From assembly GCA_947034895.1 (NCBI GenBank), contig OX344762.1:82454981-82518980 (forward strand): DNA of 64,000 nucleotides, in the 5' to 3' direction. This document shows, one piece after another, positions 22,850 to 34,049 of the stretch. Made by a program: the position numbers and the translations under genes. Every line of letters starts with the position of its first letter. The first letter of the stretch is position 1. Below the pieces are notes generated by a model. It saw nothing but the letters and a program-made list of their open reading frames with translations. It did no database searches and was not told the origin of the DNA. The DNA is from Rhytidiadelphus loreus (lineage: Eukaryota > Streptophyta > Bryopsida > Hypnales > Hylocomiaceae).

Positions 22850-23870
22850 CAAGTATGAAGCACACCTCAGATTATGATGAGCCCATTGAGCATTAGTTTA
22901 GAAGCAAGAAGGTAAAGCGATGCTCTTCTTGAAGTACAAAATGATCAAAATTACTTGCTGCCTAGTATAAAGATGTTAAAACTTAGTACAATAGAAAAGG
23001 TAGCTCTCTTTTGCATGTACGAATACGAGCTCAGCTTGGATGCTATTGGTTGCATACTTTGTGGCCAAGCATTGGCACAAAAAAGAGTATGTGGATTACT
23101 TTAAGTATAATATATATGTGCTTGTTTTATAGTCAAAAGTGTACAAGTCTTTGCTTCCAAGTCTAAAGCTTGGGTGTAGTGTCAGGGTTACTTCCATGAA
23201 TCATCGCAGTAACTTTCAAAACTCTTTTTTCATTCTAACCTTCATTCTTGATCAAAACTCAAATAATCATAATAGATATAATTACAGTTAGTTGTAATAA
23301 ATCCTTTACAAAATGACAATAACCTAGGGGTTTTCCACCAATTTTATTGATAAAATCAACACATACAGTTACAGAAGCATTTTTCATGTACGTCTTGAAA
23401 AATAGAATATTTGTAAAGAGTTTTTTTGAGAATCCATACCCAACAAAGTAAGAGAACTAACATAAGAATCTACACACATGTTGATGTATTAAAAAAAAAA
23501 AAAACTTTCTGTGCTTGGACATGTTTGCGTTCACCCCGGCTTGTTCCAAATTGGAATGCCTCCAGTATGTAGAGTCCCGAAGCAATCAAATCAGATTCCA
23601 GAAACGGATATTTGCAAAGTCCAGCAATCCAATTTGACCGCAATGCGCCTCCAGTTCTGGGAGCTGTCACCTAGGCTTAATGAAAACGTTCCTCGTGCAC
23701 ACAACATGGGAATATAAAATACTCAGAGACTCAGGTATATATGCGTTGCACTGTACAGCACTCCGCAGTGAACTCTGGAAAACGGAGGAAAAGAATCGAA
23801 GATACTGTTTCAAACTGAAAGAATCAAAAGACTCCACTTCATCTGAAAACAGGCTCTAATCTCTCAGAAA
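22850..23870. other. Spacer after copia, no gene seen
   Basis: This probably contains remains of the copia 3' LTR and then unique sequence upstream of the second CYBDOM copy. A 14-base A run lies at 23491-23504. No coding region is supported. Confidence 0.35.
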
Positions 23871-23872
23871 GG

Positions 23873-24177
23873 GATCGATTCAAAGTTACACCAACTCCAT
23901 ACTGCAGACAGGCCCGTGATCCTCGACTCGTGGACTCCATTTCCCAGAAGATGATTCCTTAAGGTACTTGCATGTCGGAGTTACAAGTATCGCAAAGCAA
24001 GATGAAGATCGACACTTACATCATTTCTCCGAAAGGAATCGATTCAACTCAAAGTTTTACCAACTCCATACAGACAGGCGTAACTGACTGAATCCTGGAC
24101 TGGGTCGTGGACTCCATTTCCCGGAAGATGATTCCTCAAGGTGAACTTACTTGTCGGAGTTACAAATATCGCAAAGA
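23873..24177. repeat. 172-bp tandem duplication upstream of CYBDOM copy 2
   Basis: Unit 1 begins near GATCGATTCAAAG at 23873 and unit 2 near AATCGATTCAACTC at 24046. Both include CCAACTCCATAC, GTGGACTCCATTTCCC, AGATGATTCCT and GTCGGAGTTACAA followed by ATCGCAAAG. The matching upstream region of copy 1 lies outside this window, so I cannot say whether the duplication predates the gene duplication. Confidence 0.75.
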
Positions 24178-24210
24178 CACTTAAGTTATATAATTCTATA
24201 AGACACGAGT

Positions 24211-24300
24211 GCACCTGACCATTTCATGAATTGTGTCTTCCTGGAACTGCAGACAAGCCCAGCTATGGTGAAGTCAACTGCACGATGCACACCACTTAAC
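24211..24300 (+). promoter_or_regulatory. Distal part of CYBDOM copy 2 promoter, separated from its gene
   Basis: The block GCACCTG...TTCATGAATTGTGTCTTCCT...GCAGACAAGCCCAG matches positions 4-90 at the start of the window. In copy 1 the next 300 bases lead directly to the ATG. Here the homology stops near 24300 and resumes only at 28371, so about 4 kb has been inserted into the upstream region. Confidence 0.65.
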
Positions 24301-24373
24301 AGGAAGACCGGGAGGGTGATACCCGGGGGGGGCAAGGGGCGGGGAGGCGCAAAAGTTTCAGCAACGGAAGGCA

Positions 24374-24465
24374 TTTAACACAACTTAAAGGAAAGGTTGT
24401 GAGTGTTTCCTGCTCAAAGTTGAACAGGAAACACTCACGACCTTTCTATTTTAAGTTGTGTTAAA
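24374..24465. repeat. Long fold-back (about 40-bp arms) at the promoter break
   Basis: The arm at 24374-24412 (from TTTAACACAACTTAAAGG) is the reverse complement of 24425-24465 apart from one mismatch and a 2-base indel, with a 12-base loop. The right arm contains AGGAAACACTCAC, which is also found at the corresponding site of copy 1 (about 89-101), so the fold-back was built partly from promoter sequence. Confidence 0.85.
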
Positions 24466-24469
24466 TTTT

Positions 24470-26260
24470 TGCAAAGAAAGAGTTTGATATTCTACAGTCC
24501 GTCAGTGTAGAGACTCCATTGACCACACTGTTCACCAGAGGCACCATGGAAGATACGTGTGAACATTGATTTGTGTTTGAAGTTAATATTAATCTATTGA
24601 TATTTACTTTTTCTGTAATAGCATGCTGCAAAGGGGTCGATGGGTCGAAGGATGGATGACTCTTTCAAGATGAACTAGTATCATCAATAGAAACGAAGGA
24701 TGCACCCCACCATTAATCCATAAATTCAATCATTTTTGACTCAAAGTACGTTGGTGATAAGTCTTGTCCTGTTTAGGGTTAACTTAGAATCCATATGCAA
24801 AATATTCTACATGACACAAGTTTCTAGATTGTTGTGCGAAAAGGCTCAAACTTTCACACCCTCTCACTCTCTCTCTCTCGCTATGTGGCGAACGGAGGCT
24901 TTACGTCATCATGTGGCAAAATTGTCTTTCTTGTGTGACACTGTACGTTATGTGAACAAACAGGTGAAGTACAAAGTGACAAAGCCTTTTTTCCCTTCTC
25001 CCGCAATCATACCTCGATTGATTGAAAAATGGGCCCAGGCAGTCGGAGTTCATTCAACCAACTCCAATCAGAGGGATTGTGCTTTTGCCGAGCACTTGGA
25101 AAAGGGGCTCCTCCACAACTGATCGAGTAACTTAAAGCTTCTTCTTCGATTCTTTCGAGCTGGAAAAGGAAAAAACATGGAACGGCGTTTGGAAAGCACA
25201 GTAAAACTTCGACTTTTAAGTAGAATTATGTCACCCAGTAAACTCAAATTGACTAGTTTTAATAGCGTGTGGCAATGGAAACTCTCACTCCTGGAATATG
25301 CTTCCGGTAACCCGCGGCACGCTGCTTGCTGTACTTGACTGAGTTTTGATTATCATAATACAGTATCACAAAATATCTATCGCGGGAAAGCTCCTTCTTT
25401 TTTAGTCCAAAAAATTTGAGAGAAAAAAAAAAATCGCATCTGGCGTCATCCGTTCAAAGGGAAGAAAATATTTTCTTTGTGTCCAAAAAATAAATAAAAA
25501 TATGTCATCACTGGGAAGAAGAAGACTAATTTCTTTTTACTTCAAAAAATGATTAAAATAAGCCCACCTAAAGGACCAAGTGTCCATTCAACGTACGCAA
25601 GAAATCTCTGGTGGCTTCCTACAAAGTCATTTTTGGTTGGATGATCATGAAATTTGGCCACACAATGTGTGGACACATACCTCCTTGGTGAAAAACTAAT
25701 TTTTTTTCTCCCAATCAAGTGCACAGATCAAAAGTGATGCTACCCTGAACTTTTGGGGTAGCTCGGGTAATTTGAGAATCTTTTGGAAATCTTTTGCAAA
25801 GATTTGGCATGCATGAAACTAATAAAAATCTCGCATACAATTGTCTGAAAAATAAATAAATTGAATCCTCCAATCTCATTCTCAGAGGAGTCGAACTTTA
25901 TTAGCTATGTTGGGGTAGGAGTTTCAAGAAAAAATATTTTCCTCTAACTTCAAGTCCTATTATCTTGCAATCATTAGATGGGATTCAGCCCTTCGAGAGG
26001 GTTGTTTCAGATTGGTTCCTGTTGCTGGGAACCAACATGTGTTGTCTAGAAAAATTTTAAAATTTTAAAAATAATTATAATAATTTAAAATTTTAAAAAC
26101 ATATATATATATTAATATATTTTAATTAAGAAATATTTAAATTTTAAATTTTTTAATATTTTCTGATATTAGCTCTCGACCACATCAGCATCCTACATGG
26201 CGGAGTTCTCAGCATTTGGGAACGCAGGGGAACTCACAACCTTGTACAACAGCAAAAACA
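24470..26260. other. Inserted DNA inside the copy 2 promoter, no gene seen
   Basis: Mixed sequence with a GC-richer part at 24740-25130 and an extremely AT-rich part at 26050-26160. The 128-codon plus-strand frame at 24736-25122 matches no family I know. No reliable coding signal. Confidence 0.35.
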
Positions 26261-26269
26261 TATCTAATG

Positions 26270-26809
26270 CTGTAAAGTTAAAATTCTTGAAATTTTTTTC
26301 ACATATTCCAAATGTTTGTCTCTAAGTTTTCACTATTGGGATTTCAAATTAGAAAAATTCCTCATTGCACAAGAAATCATCAAAAAATAACTCATGTACA
26401 TATTACCAATTCACTTAATCTTCTTGCATTGCAAGGTGATTTTGTATAAGCTAAACATCTCAATTGCCTCTAAATTTTTTTGTGAGTGAACCTAACATCA
26501 TATACTTATGAATGGTTAAAATCCTCATTTTTGGGTAGAGCAAAAATTGTACTCCAAGAGGGCCTGTTGTCTGTTGATCCTATTTTGCAAGAATGAAGAA
26601 AAAAAATTCCCACTTCCAACGTTATAATCTTGCAATCCATGAGGTCAAATGGGCTGAAATTTTTCCCACACTTTGGTGAAATAATTTATTTCAATTTTGT
26701 ATAGTTGAAGTTTCAAAAAAAAAATTCAACTTTCATTTTTGAATAACATACCCAAAACCTACAATTTTTGACAATGTCTCCATGAAGACCTTCCTCGGTC
26801 CTTTACGGG
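26270..26809 (+). mobile_element. 5'-truncated member of the TTAA-flanked inverted-repeat family
   Basis: The 3' half matches the 54766-55700 copy: a block around TATAATCTTGCAATCC near 26620, then CTGAAATTTTTCCCACA, ending in GGTCCTTTACGGG followed by TTAA at 26810-26813. The 5' end cannot be found. The element is non-coding and in plus orientation. Confidence 0.5.
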
Positions 26810-26935
26810 TTAAAGAGATTCTGCTCCTCATCACAGGGATAAAATTACATCTCTTGCTCCCCCAAAATGAAAAATAATAATGTATCTATCGTCATCACTT
26901 ACATGGAAAAAAGAAACAATTTCTTCTGCTTTTAA

Positions 26936-27865
26936 CCTCTAAAGTCCCAAGACCTTTTTTCCATCAAAAGCATTTAAGACTGCCATTTTTATTGCAAAGA
27001 GCAAAAAACTTTAAAAATTGTTTTTTTTTCTGCATATCTAACCATAGGATCTTGCACTAAACTAGTATAAGAATGTGTGGAAGAAATTTTAGAAACTTTG
27101 ACCACATAGATTGCATTTAAAGTGACTAGAAAACAAGTTTTTTACACCTTCCTTGATTAAATTCTTTGACTTTAAATCTTCTTAACTTAATATTTTTGCA
27201 CTACTAATTTTGATTTTCTATTTTTTTTATGGTGATGAATGAGTTGAAAATCTTCAAAAAAAATTCAACAAAAAACATTTATTTTTTCTTTCATCAAAAA
27301 ATTGTTAAGTAGAGGTACATTCAAGATTGAAGGAAAAACTAAACCATTAATAGCTTTAAGATGGAATTCAAACACAATAATCCCAACTGTGAGATTGTTC
27401 TAGCAAGCAAACTTAACCATGTTTAATGATTTTTCAAAAAGAAATTGTAAAAATTGCATTCAAAAATGAATTTAATAAGTTATTTTTTTCAAGAAGATAC
27501 TTACATTGCCTGAAAAATAAAATTGTCCATAACTTTCTCATCACTAGTCCAAATAGAATGAATCAAAGCTTCAAATGTAATCAAACAAAAATATAGCCTT
27601 AGAGAAAGAAAAAAAAATTAAAATTAAAAAAAATCCAATTTTTTGTGATTTCTTTTGCCCCTCAATCTTCCTATCTAGACCTAGGGTGGCATGACTTTGG
27701 CATGACTCCCAAGCACTGATTGGAAGAAAAAAAATGATATCCCAGGAAAGCTAATCTAATTTCCCATCTTCAAAAGTTTCAAAAAATCATGTCAAAAATT
27801 GAAATCATACAAGCCTACCCGAAATTCCAAAAGCCCCTCGCAAGGACTTTGGGACTCTTTAGGAG
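26936..27865 (-). mobile_element. TTAA-flanked inverted-repeat element, reverse orientation
   Basis: The left end CCTCTAAAGTCCCAAGACC follows TTAA at 26932-26935; the right end ...GGGACTCTTTAGGAG precedes TTGA at 27866-27869. Internally it is the reverse complement of the 54766-55700 copy (for example AAGACTGCCATTT near the left end and CCATAACTTTCTCATCACTA near 27526). It is about 930 bp and has no coding capacity. Confidence 0.65.
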
Positions 27866-28370
27866 TTGAAACATGAAATAGAGATACGCCTCTATCGTCA
27901 CCACAGGACGAAAATATCCTCCTCCGGAACTGATGAAATAGAAATACTCATCTGCTTATCGTGTCTTGCTGGGGAAGAAACCTCCAGTTCTTTGTTTTTT
28001 CTACTTCCAATTCGAAGTGAATCGAAGGTCCAAGACTTTTTTTTATCTACCTTTCATGATTACTGTACAAGCACGAAAGTGATGATTCTTTTGGCTTCAA
28101 TAAAATAATGCAATAAAAAAAATAATGTTGCTGTCGTCACTCATTCTCGTAATTCAATGAGGATTCCCTGAAGTCTTTCCCATTTCTTCATTTCCAAACA
28201 TCCAAGAGAAGATCCCACAAGAAATCCTTAACTGAAGCTAAAGTTTTCTTTGGAGCCAATGCAGTAGAGCGTGTGGATTCAACGCGTTTGTTGCCAACTC
28301 CCCATTCAACGTCGTGCGACGGCGACTAGCAGTTGTCACGGGTAGGTTGACAATGTCCCCGTGGACTCCT

Positions 28371-29033
28371 GCCCAGCAACCACCCCCGAAAGCAACGTTC
28401 CCCGAATTTCCGCTCTCTCCATACCGCGGCTCGTCAGTTGTTGGCCAGTGAAGTACTTCAAGAGTACTAATTCGGTGCTTTTTTTTTACTCGTCTTGGGC
28501 ATTCAATTGGGGTCTCCAGCCACCTTGTGAAACTCGAAGTCAGTGCGGAAATGTAGGTCGAATCAGCTAGAAACGTGTGCAAGCTTGACTCCCCTCCCTT
28601 CAACGTCGTTGCCTTCCGGTTGATATAGTTCAAGGATTCTAGAACTCTTTCCAACCTGCTTGCAATCGGTTTACGACTACAAGACCGCTCCGAGCCGTAG
28701 CTTTCGGCACATCTCTGATTGCGGCTGCTAGGGTGGCGCATTTGGGTCTTTGGGGTCGCCTCGTGCCGTGCAAAGTTGTTGTGAATCTCTAGGGAGGTTG
28801 TAAGTGCATGAAAGCTTGATAGTTTGTGAGTGATAGAAATTTCTTGGGAGTTTGGAGTGAAAGGGAAGCTTGCAACTTGTTTGTGAGTGCTACAATTGCT
28901 TGGGCGTTTGTAGTGTTGCAATCAATTGCTTTGAAGTGTAGGAACCTGAAGAGGTGTGTGCAAAAGCAAGCTCGCAACTTGTTTGTGAGTGCTACAATTT
29001 GAAGAGGAAAAGTGCTTCTGCGGGCAAGCAAGT
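28371..29033 (+). promoter_or_regulatory. Proximal promoter and leader of CYBDOM copy 2, expanded
   Basis: Homology to copy 1 restarts at GCCCAGCAACCAC and continues through CCAGTGAAGTAC to CCTTCCGGTTG. There copy 1 has a TATATAA box, but copy 2 reads GATATAG and then about 300 extra bases before CCTGAAGAGGTGTG, after which the leaders match again. The added DNA contains a direct repeat of leader sequence (28866-28897 and 28968-29000). The long minus-strand frame over this region has no recognisable product. Confidence 0.45.
28866..29000 (+). repeat. Leader direct repeat, two copies about 102 bp apart
   Basis: CTTGCAACTTGTTTGTGAGT plus GCTACAATT at 28866-28897 recurs with one or two changes at 28968-29000. 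The leader of copy 1 has the motif once, near 306-345. A weaker third version lies near 28810. Confidence 0.75.
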
Positions 29034-31922
29034 ATGGCGAAAATGAAAGGGGTGGGGTGGGGTGTGTGTGTTTTGATGGCGCTGGTGTCACTCGTTCTGC
29101 CTACCTCTGGCCAAAGCTGTAGCGAGAATTTGGCGACTAAAGTCACGGGCTTTTCCACGACGAGTTTACAGTGCAATTCTTACACTGTTGGAAGCAGCCA
29201 GTTTTACGTTTGGGTAGGCGCTCCTTTGCACCCTTCTCCGGATATTTTGCGTTACTTTTGAATTTCTACTCTTCATTTCTAGTCTTGGGAATCGTTTTCT
29301 CTGGGATTGCTATAGTAGGATGGCTCCTTTTACTCACTTCAATCAGAACCAGGGCTTACGAAAATCTGCAATTGGGTGGGTGGGTGGGGGTAAATGGCCT
29401 TGGGGGAGTCTTACTGCTTGTTCGTTTTCGGCAATTCCTCTGTTTATGCAACGGATTTAGAGGGAATTAGAGTTGAGAAATGTTGATGGGTTTGGGAAGC
29501 GAGTATCGCACTTGACGGTGATCTTTGTTAAGGACGAGAAGCTTGGAATCCTGCTCAGAATTGGACCTTGAGCCGCTTGTTCAGTCTAGGGTTAACACAA
29601 AAATGCTGTTGGTGGGTTGCTTCTTTGACTTCCTAGTAGCGGAAATCATGCCTTGTTCTGGGGAGTCTACCAACTGTTCATTCGTTGACGAATTCCAGTT
29701 AAGTTGGGTGGACTCCGTGGTTGGAACAGAACATGATTTCCACTAACTTCACCTTGTCAGTAGTGAGGGTGCAAAACTAGTGTACCCTGCAAAATTACTG
29801 TCGCGACGTAAAACTTTTTTTCGTGAGAATTAATCGAATACAGCAATCCCGTATGTCTGTGCAATTGTTAAAATAGCGTGACTTTGGGAATATGGTCACT
29901 AGTTTCCACATACAGAAGACGTGCAGTCGTGAGAGCTTAATAGCATTGACACGGTTAGGACAGTACTGAAGCCCAAACTAAACATAACGGCTCATTTCAT
30001 CAGCAACTCGCATCATTCAGGAGGCGTTGAAAACAGGACCTGTCACAAATTTTAGCGTTCATTTTGCTTTCAGAATGGTTACCAATGGTTGGACTATTTG
30101 GCATGGGAATGCAGGCATTGAAAGACAACTCCACACAAACCACGAGCATAGTGGTGGCAGTCCCGTTAACCACAGGAAACTGGGCGGGATTGGGCTTTTC
30201 GTCGGCCGGTTCGATGGTCGGGTCAACGGCGTTGATCGCCACCTTCAATTCTTCGGGGGGAGCCTTGGCCACCGTGTACAACCTCAACGGACAAACCTCC
30301 GGTGCAGTGGTCCCAGGCACTGGGCTCAGCTTTGTAGGCACGTCTGGTGCTGCGACATACTATGATTCCACCAGTGGTTACGTGTACATGTCCTGCCAAT
30401 TGGACTTAAGCACATCGAAGCCTGCAAATGCCGGTTATTTGGTTATGGCGCATGGGACTCAGGGCACAGGCACCAGCCTCCAGCAACATCCTAGTTCTGG
30501 TTATATCTCCGTCCCAGGGAACTTTGTTACAGGTCTGCTTCTTCCCTCCAACTGGGTTGCTTGTGATAATGTCTCTGGGAATGATTTTGGGTTGCACTAG
30601 AAGTCCATCAATTTCAATGTGTTGATTGAATCAGTTTTATTTCACGAAGAGTGCTTGTCAAAGGAGATTTCAATGCATGTGATAGATCCAATGATCTGCA
30701 CGGAAAACATGAACAAATGAGAGTCTCAAAGTGGAGGGTGTTGCTTTTCATAACGATGGAAATGATTTCATTTCCCTAGAAGAGCATGCAGCAGGGAATT
30801 GCAATCCTTGTTGGTGTAAAAATTTATGGAACAAATCCGAGTCGATCAATTAAAGTTGAGTTGTTTCTTCTGGTGGAGCGGCTAATTATGTTTCACCCGA
30901 TTCCTGGGTCACTTGACAAGGTTGTTCTCAGTCTCAAAAATCTGCTGTGTAATGGAGCAGTTTATTGACCACGGATGTTGGCTGATGTGATTTGCAGGTG
31001 TTGTTGCTGGGCCGTCTGCTGTGTCCAAGCTCAACAAGAAAATTAAGGTTCATGGTTCCCTGAATATCTTAGGGTGGGGGTTACTCTTACCAATTGGAGC
31101 CATGGTGGCTCGCTACGCACGGGGCTTTGACCCAGCCTGGTTCTACTCCCACATTGCGTTTCAGATCCTTGGATATGGCTGCATAATTGCTGGTCTTGTC
31201 ACGGGTTTTGACGTGGCCAAGCAAGTGCAACCTGAGCAGCTGGATGCCCACCGAGGACTTGGGATTTTCCTTCTGGTTCTGGCTTCCCTGCAGGTAACTT
31301 ACCTAGCCTGTTTTTCAAATTGGTCTGGTTTCTCTATTGATCACACCTTATGACCACCCTGCCATTCTTTTCTTTCGTAACATGATCCATTCTTGTGGTG
31401 GTTTTTTCGTTTTCCAATTCTAATCTGAGTTCTTCTAATCCCTCCAGCAATTGATAGATCATTTTCAAATAGTTGTGTTAGTAGGTTTGATGTATCCATC
31501 TGCAACATCTGTAGGCTTCTTAATCTTTGTTCAAATCTTTGACGTTTCTATTTAGAAAGCGTACCGTTTTGAGCTCAGCAATGGTAACTGATGTTTTAGG
31601 GTTGCTTCGATTGTTTTGCTGGCAGGTTCTGGCAGTGGTGTTGCGGCCTAAAAAGGATGCGAAAGTGCGCAAGTACTGGAACTGGTATCACCATTGGGTG
31701 GGTCGCCTGGCGCTCTTCTTGGCAGTCGTCAACATCTTTGTGGGTCTTCACATGTCCAATGCGGAACATAGCATCAGAGTTGGATATATTTCCATCCTCT
31801 CCATTGAATTAGGCGCCTTTGTTATTTTGGAAGTCCTTTTATGGCTGCGATGGAACAAGAAACGCTCAAGCCACCAAGCTCCTATCGAGGATCCTGAATT
31901 TCAGTTTGGAGGAAATGTATAA
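29034..31922 (+). CDS. Cytochrome b561 and DOMON domain-containing protein (CYBDOM)
   Basis: Predicted trans-plasma-membrane electron-transfer protein: an apoplastic haem-binding DOMON domain followed by a cytochrome b561 core that shuttles electrons, usually from ascorbate. Four exons give 396 residues: 29034-29213 (phase 0), 30115-30532 (phase 1), 30998-31293 (phase 0) and 31626-31922. Signal peptide about residues 1-25; SCSENL and the next Cys begin the ectodomain; DOMON covers about 45-195 (NWAGLGFSS, MVGSTA). The b561 part has the expected haem-ligand His residues at 218 (KVHGSLN), 251 (SHIAFQ), 284 (DAHRGLG) and 320 or 321 (YHHWVG), in successive membrane helices. The layout is like Arabidopsis At3g07570/At3g61750-type proteins. 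All introns are GT-AG. The exon 2 acceptor is inferred from frame and family alignment; TTTCAG at 30073 is a stronger-looking site but needs a different donor. A truncated sister copy lies upstream. Confidence 0.88.
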
Positions 31923-34045
31923 AAACACCATTTGTAGAGAGAGTTCCTTCATCAGGCTGAGGCCATTCACTTGCATGGCAAAGATAGTTTGCCACTTTGA
32001 AATTTAATTATCATCAGTAGTCAGGGACGAATTGTTCTGGACGGGAGGTTTTCGAGTGTTGCACTAAATCGTAGTTTTAGTTTCTTCTTCTTTTTTATTT
32101 GCTTTGGATGCAAAACGGACCATTTATTCCACTGTGAGAGAACAGATTGAATGACCGTAGTATTAGTTTCGTAGGCGACCACTGCCTACATACAACCTGA
32201 CACTCCTGATACAGGATAGTTGTAAAAATTAACTGTTAGCTGCAGGAAGTCGATCATGAATGCTGCAATATGACAATTTAATTTAATTTTCAGAACTCAA
32301 CTGTTGAATCTCCTGTGGGTCACCAGCAGTTGTATTTTCAATTTCAACGTTTTGTGGACTTTGAAATATGTTGAATTTCAATGGGCCTCTGATGTCAGCC
32401 AACACCTCTTTGTTGTGAACCCATGTACAGGGTGATGTGGTACTATTGTCAAAATTGGGATGTTCATTGCTCTGCACTCTTTAGACTTTGTTTCAGTGTT
32501 GATTTTCAAGTCTAGAGGGCAATTCTTGCAGTGGGTGAATATTAAGTATCTTGCGGATGGAGTAAAATTTAAAACAATTTGACATAAACTCTCAACTTTA
32601 AACAGTAAAGGCGCTTGAATTTGAGTGCCCTATAAATCGAAATGGTTGCCGACAACTTTGGCGTGTGGTAATTTAGTTGATGCTTTCCTAGACACTGGAA
32701 CAGACCCTTTCGCGAATCTGCGTTCAAGAGGTTTTGAAGCTCAAAATTTCCTGTTTTCTTTCCTTCAAATCCAATATCTCACAAGAAAAATATCTTTAAA
32801 TCAGGATTTTCTCTAATCGAGTCCATTCAATTGTTTCATATCGCAGTAGTCCACTCAAACAAAACTTTTTTTACAATATTTTAATGACAGTTGGACGAAG
32901 TAGCTGACAGTTTGTGTCGTTGTACAGTACTGTGCATTTGATGTCCTTAACCCTTAAAAGTCCCTGGGTACAGATTTGTGGGAAGGCAGAGAGGTGCACA
33001 GTACAGTACAGTGAGTGGTTACTGGTATACATCCCAGTATTTGAAGCATCATGCTGTTGAATTTTCAGTCCAAAATTTTTGAGTTGGTAGGAAGCTTATC
33101 CATAGTGATATGCTAGATTCTTCGAAAATTACCGACACAAATAAGCTCTTCTATAAATTCTTCATACGGTGAAATTGGTTCAAGCATGACAAAGTTGAAA
33201 ATAATACTGTCTACGGAGTCGGCCTTCAGCAGGCTGTGAAATTCATGTATAGTGTCGGAACTTCTCAAAGAAAATGGTGTCCTCTTACGCTTAGAAGTTC
33301 ACATCCTAGACGTACATGTTTGAACTACGAATTCCGCCTCATAATTCAACAACAATTAGGATTCTAGAAGGAGCCTTCGCAAACACAACAGACTTCAACG
33401 TAACTATCCGGAGAACACTCACTCATGCTTGCGGAGTGCAGGACATGATTGAGACGAGGGAAGGCCCTGACGGACAACAGACCAGGGAGACAGCGTACAA
33501 CAAATACAGTACAAAAAGCTTACCTCCACATGTACAGTTGGTCACCCATAACCTTCAACATGCAGTCCATTCAGTTTCAGCAGATACGGGTGGGCCGGTC
33601 CACTTCGGGAGCCAACAACCAACAGTTGGTCCGTTGTCTACGACACACAGAGTCCGTCCCTGACTATGATCACTAAGTTTGCACAGATTTTGGCAGATAA
33701 AAGCATCGTCTAAGTTATTCATAGAAAACAAGTTCATGGAGAAGCTCCAAACGCTCTGTGAGTTACAAAATCAACTCGACGAACTATTGATATGTAACGA
33801 AATTGATTGCCTGACTACATTTCTAACAGACCTCATTTATTTGCTAGCGAGTTTGCTAGCAGAGCATGTTACCGCTCCATGACTCTGCACAGAACATCCT
33901 TGAATGACCAGCCGAATGATGAAACCAGCTTACTTCATGTCAAGGACTTTGCAAGGTAACTGCTAATCACTTTGAAAAAAACAGCTACACAATTGGACTC
34001 GTCAGATGTGGAACCTAGCGTTGCTTACAGACACGCTACTGCAAG
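31923..34045. other. 3' flank of CYBDOM and spacer, no gene seen
   Basis: This includes the 3' untranslated region of the b561 gene. A 115-codon frame at 33316-33663 sits in slightly GC-richer sequence, but its product matches nothing I know and a second frame overlaps it. At 32951 a TTAACCCTTAAAAGTCCC string resembles the terminus of the TTAA-flanked family and may be a detached 5' end of the copy at 34050. Confidence 0.4.
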
Positions 34046-34049
34046 TTAC

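Noticed and set aside
24736..25122. 128-codon plus frame in the DNA splitting the copy 2 promoter
   Set aside because: No recognisable domain and no repeated fragment of it elsewhere in the window.
28238..28921. Longest minus-strand frame near CYBDOM copy 2 (227 codons)
   Set aside because: It lies over the promoter and leader of the plus-strand gene, shows no domain, and follows the repeat structure of that leader.
33316..33663. 115-codon plus frame downstream of the b561 gene
   Set aside because: An overlapping second frame and a minus frame are equally open; no family recognised.
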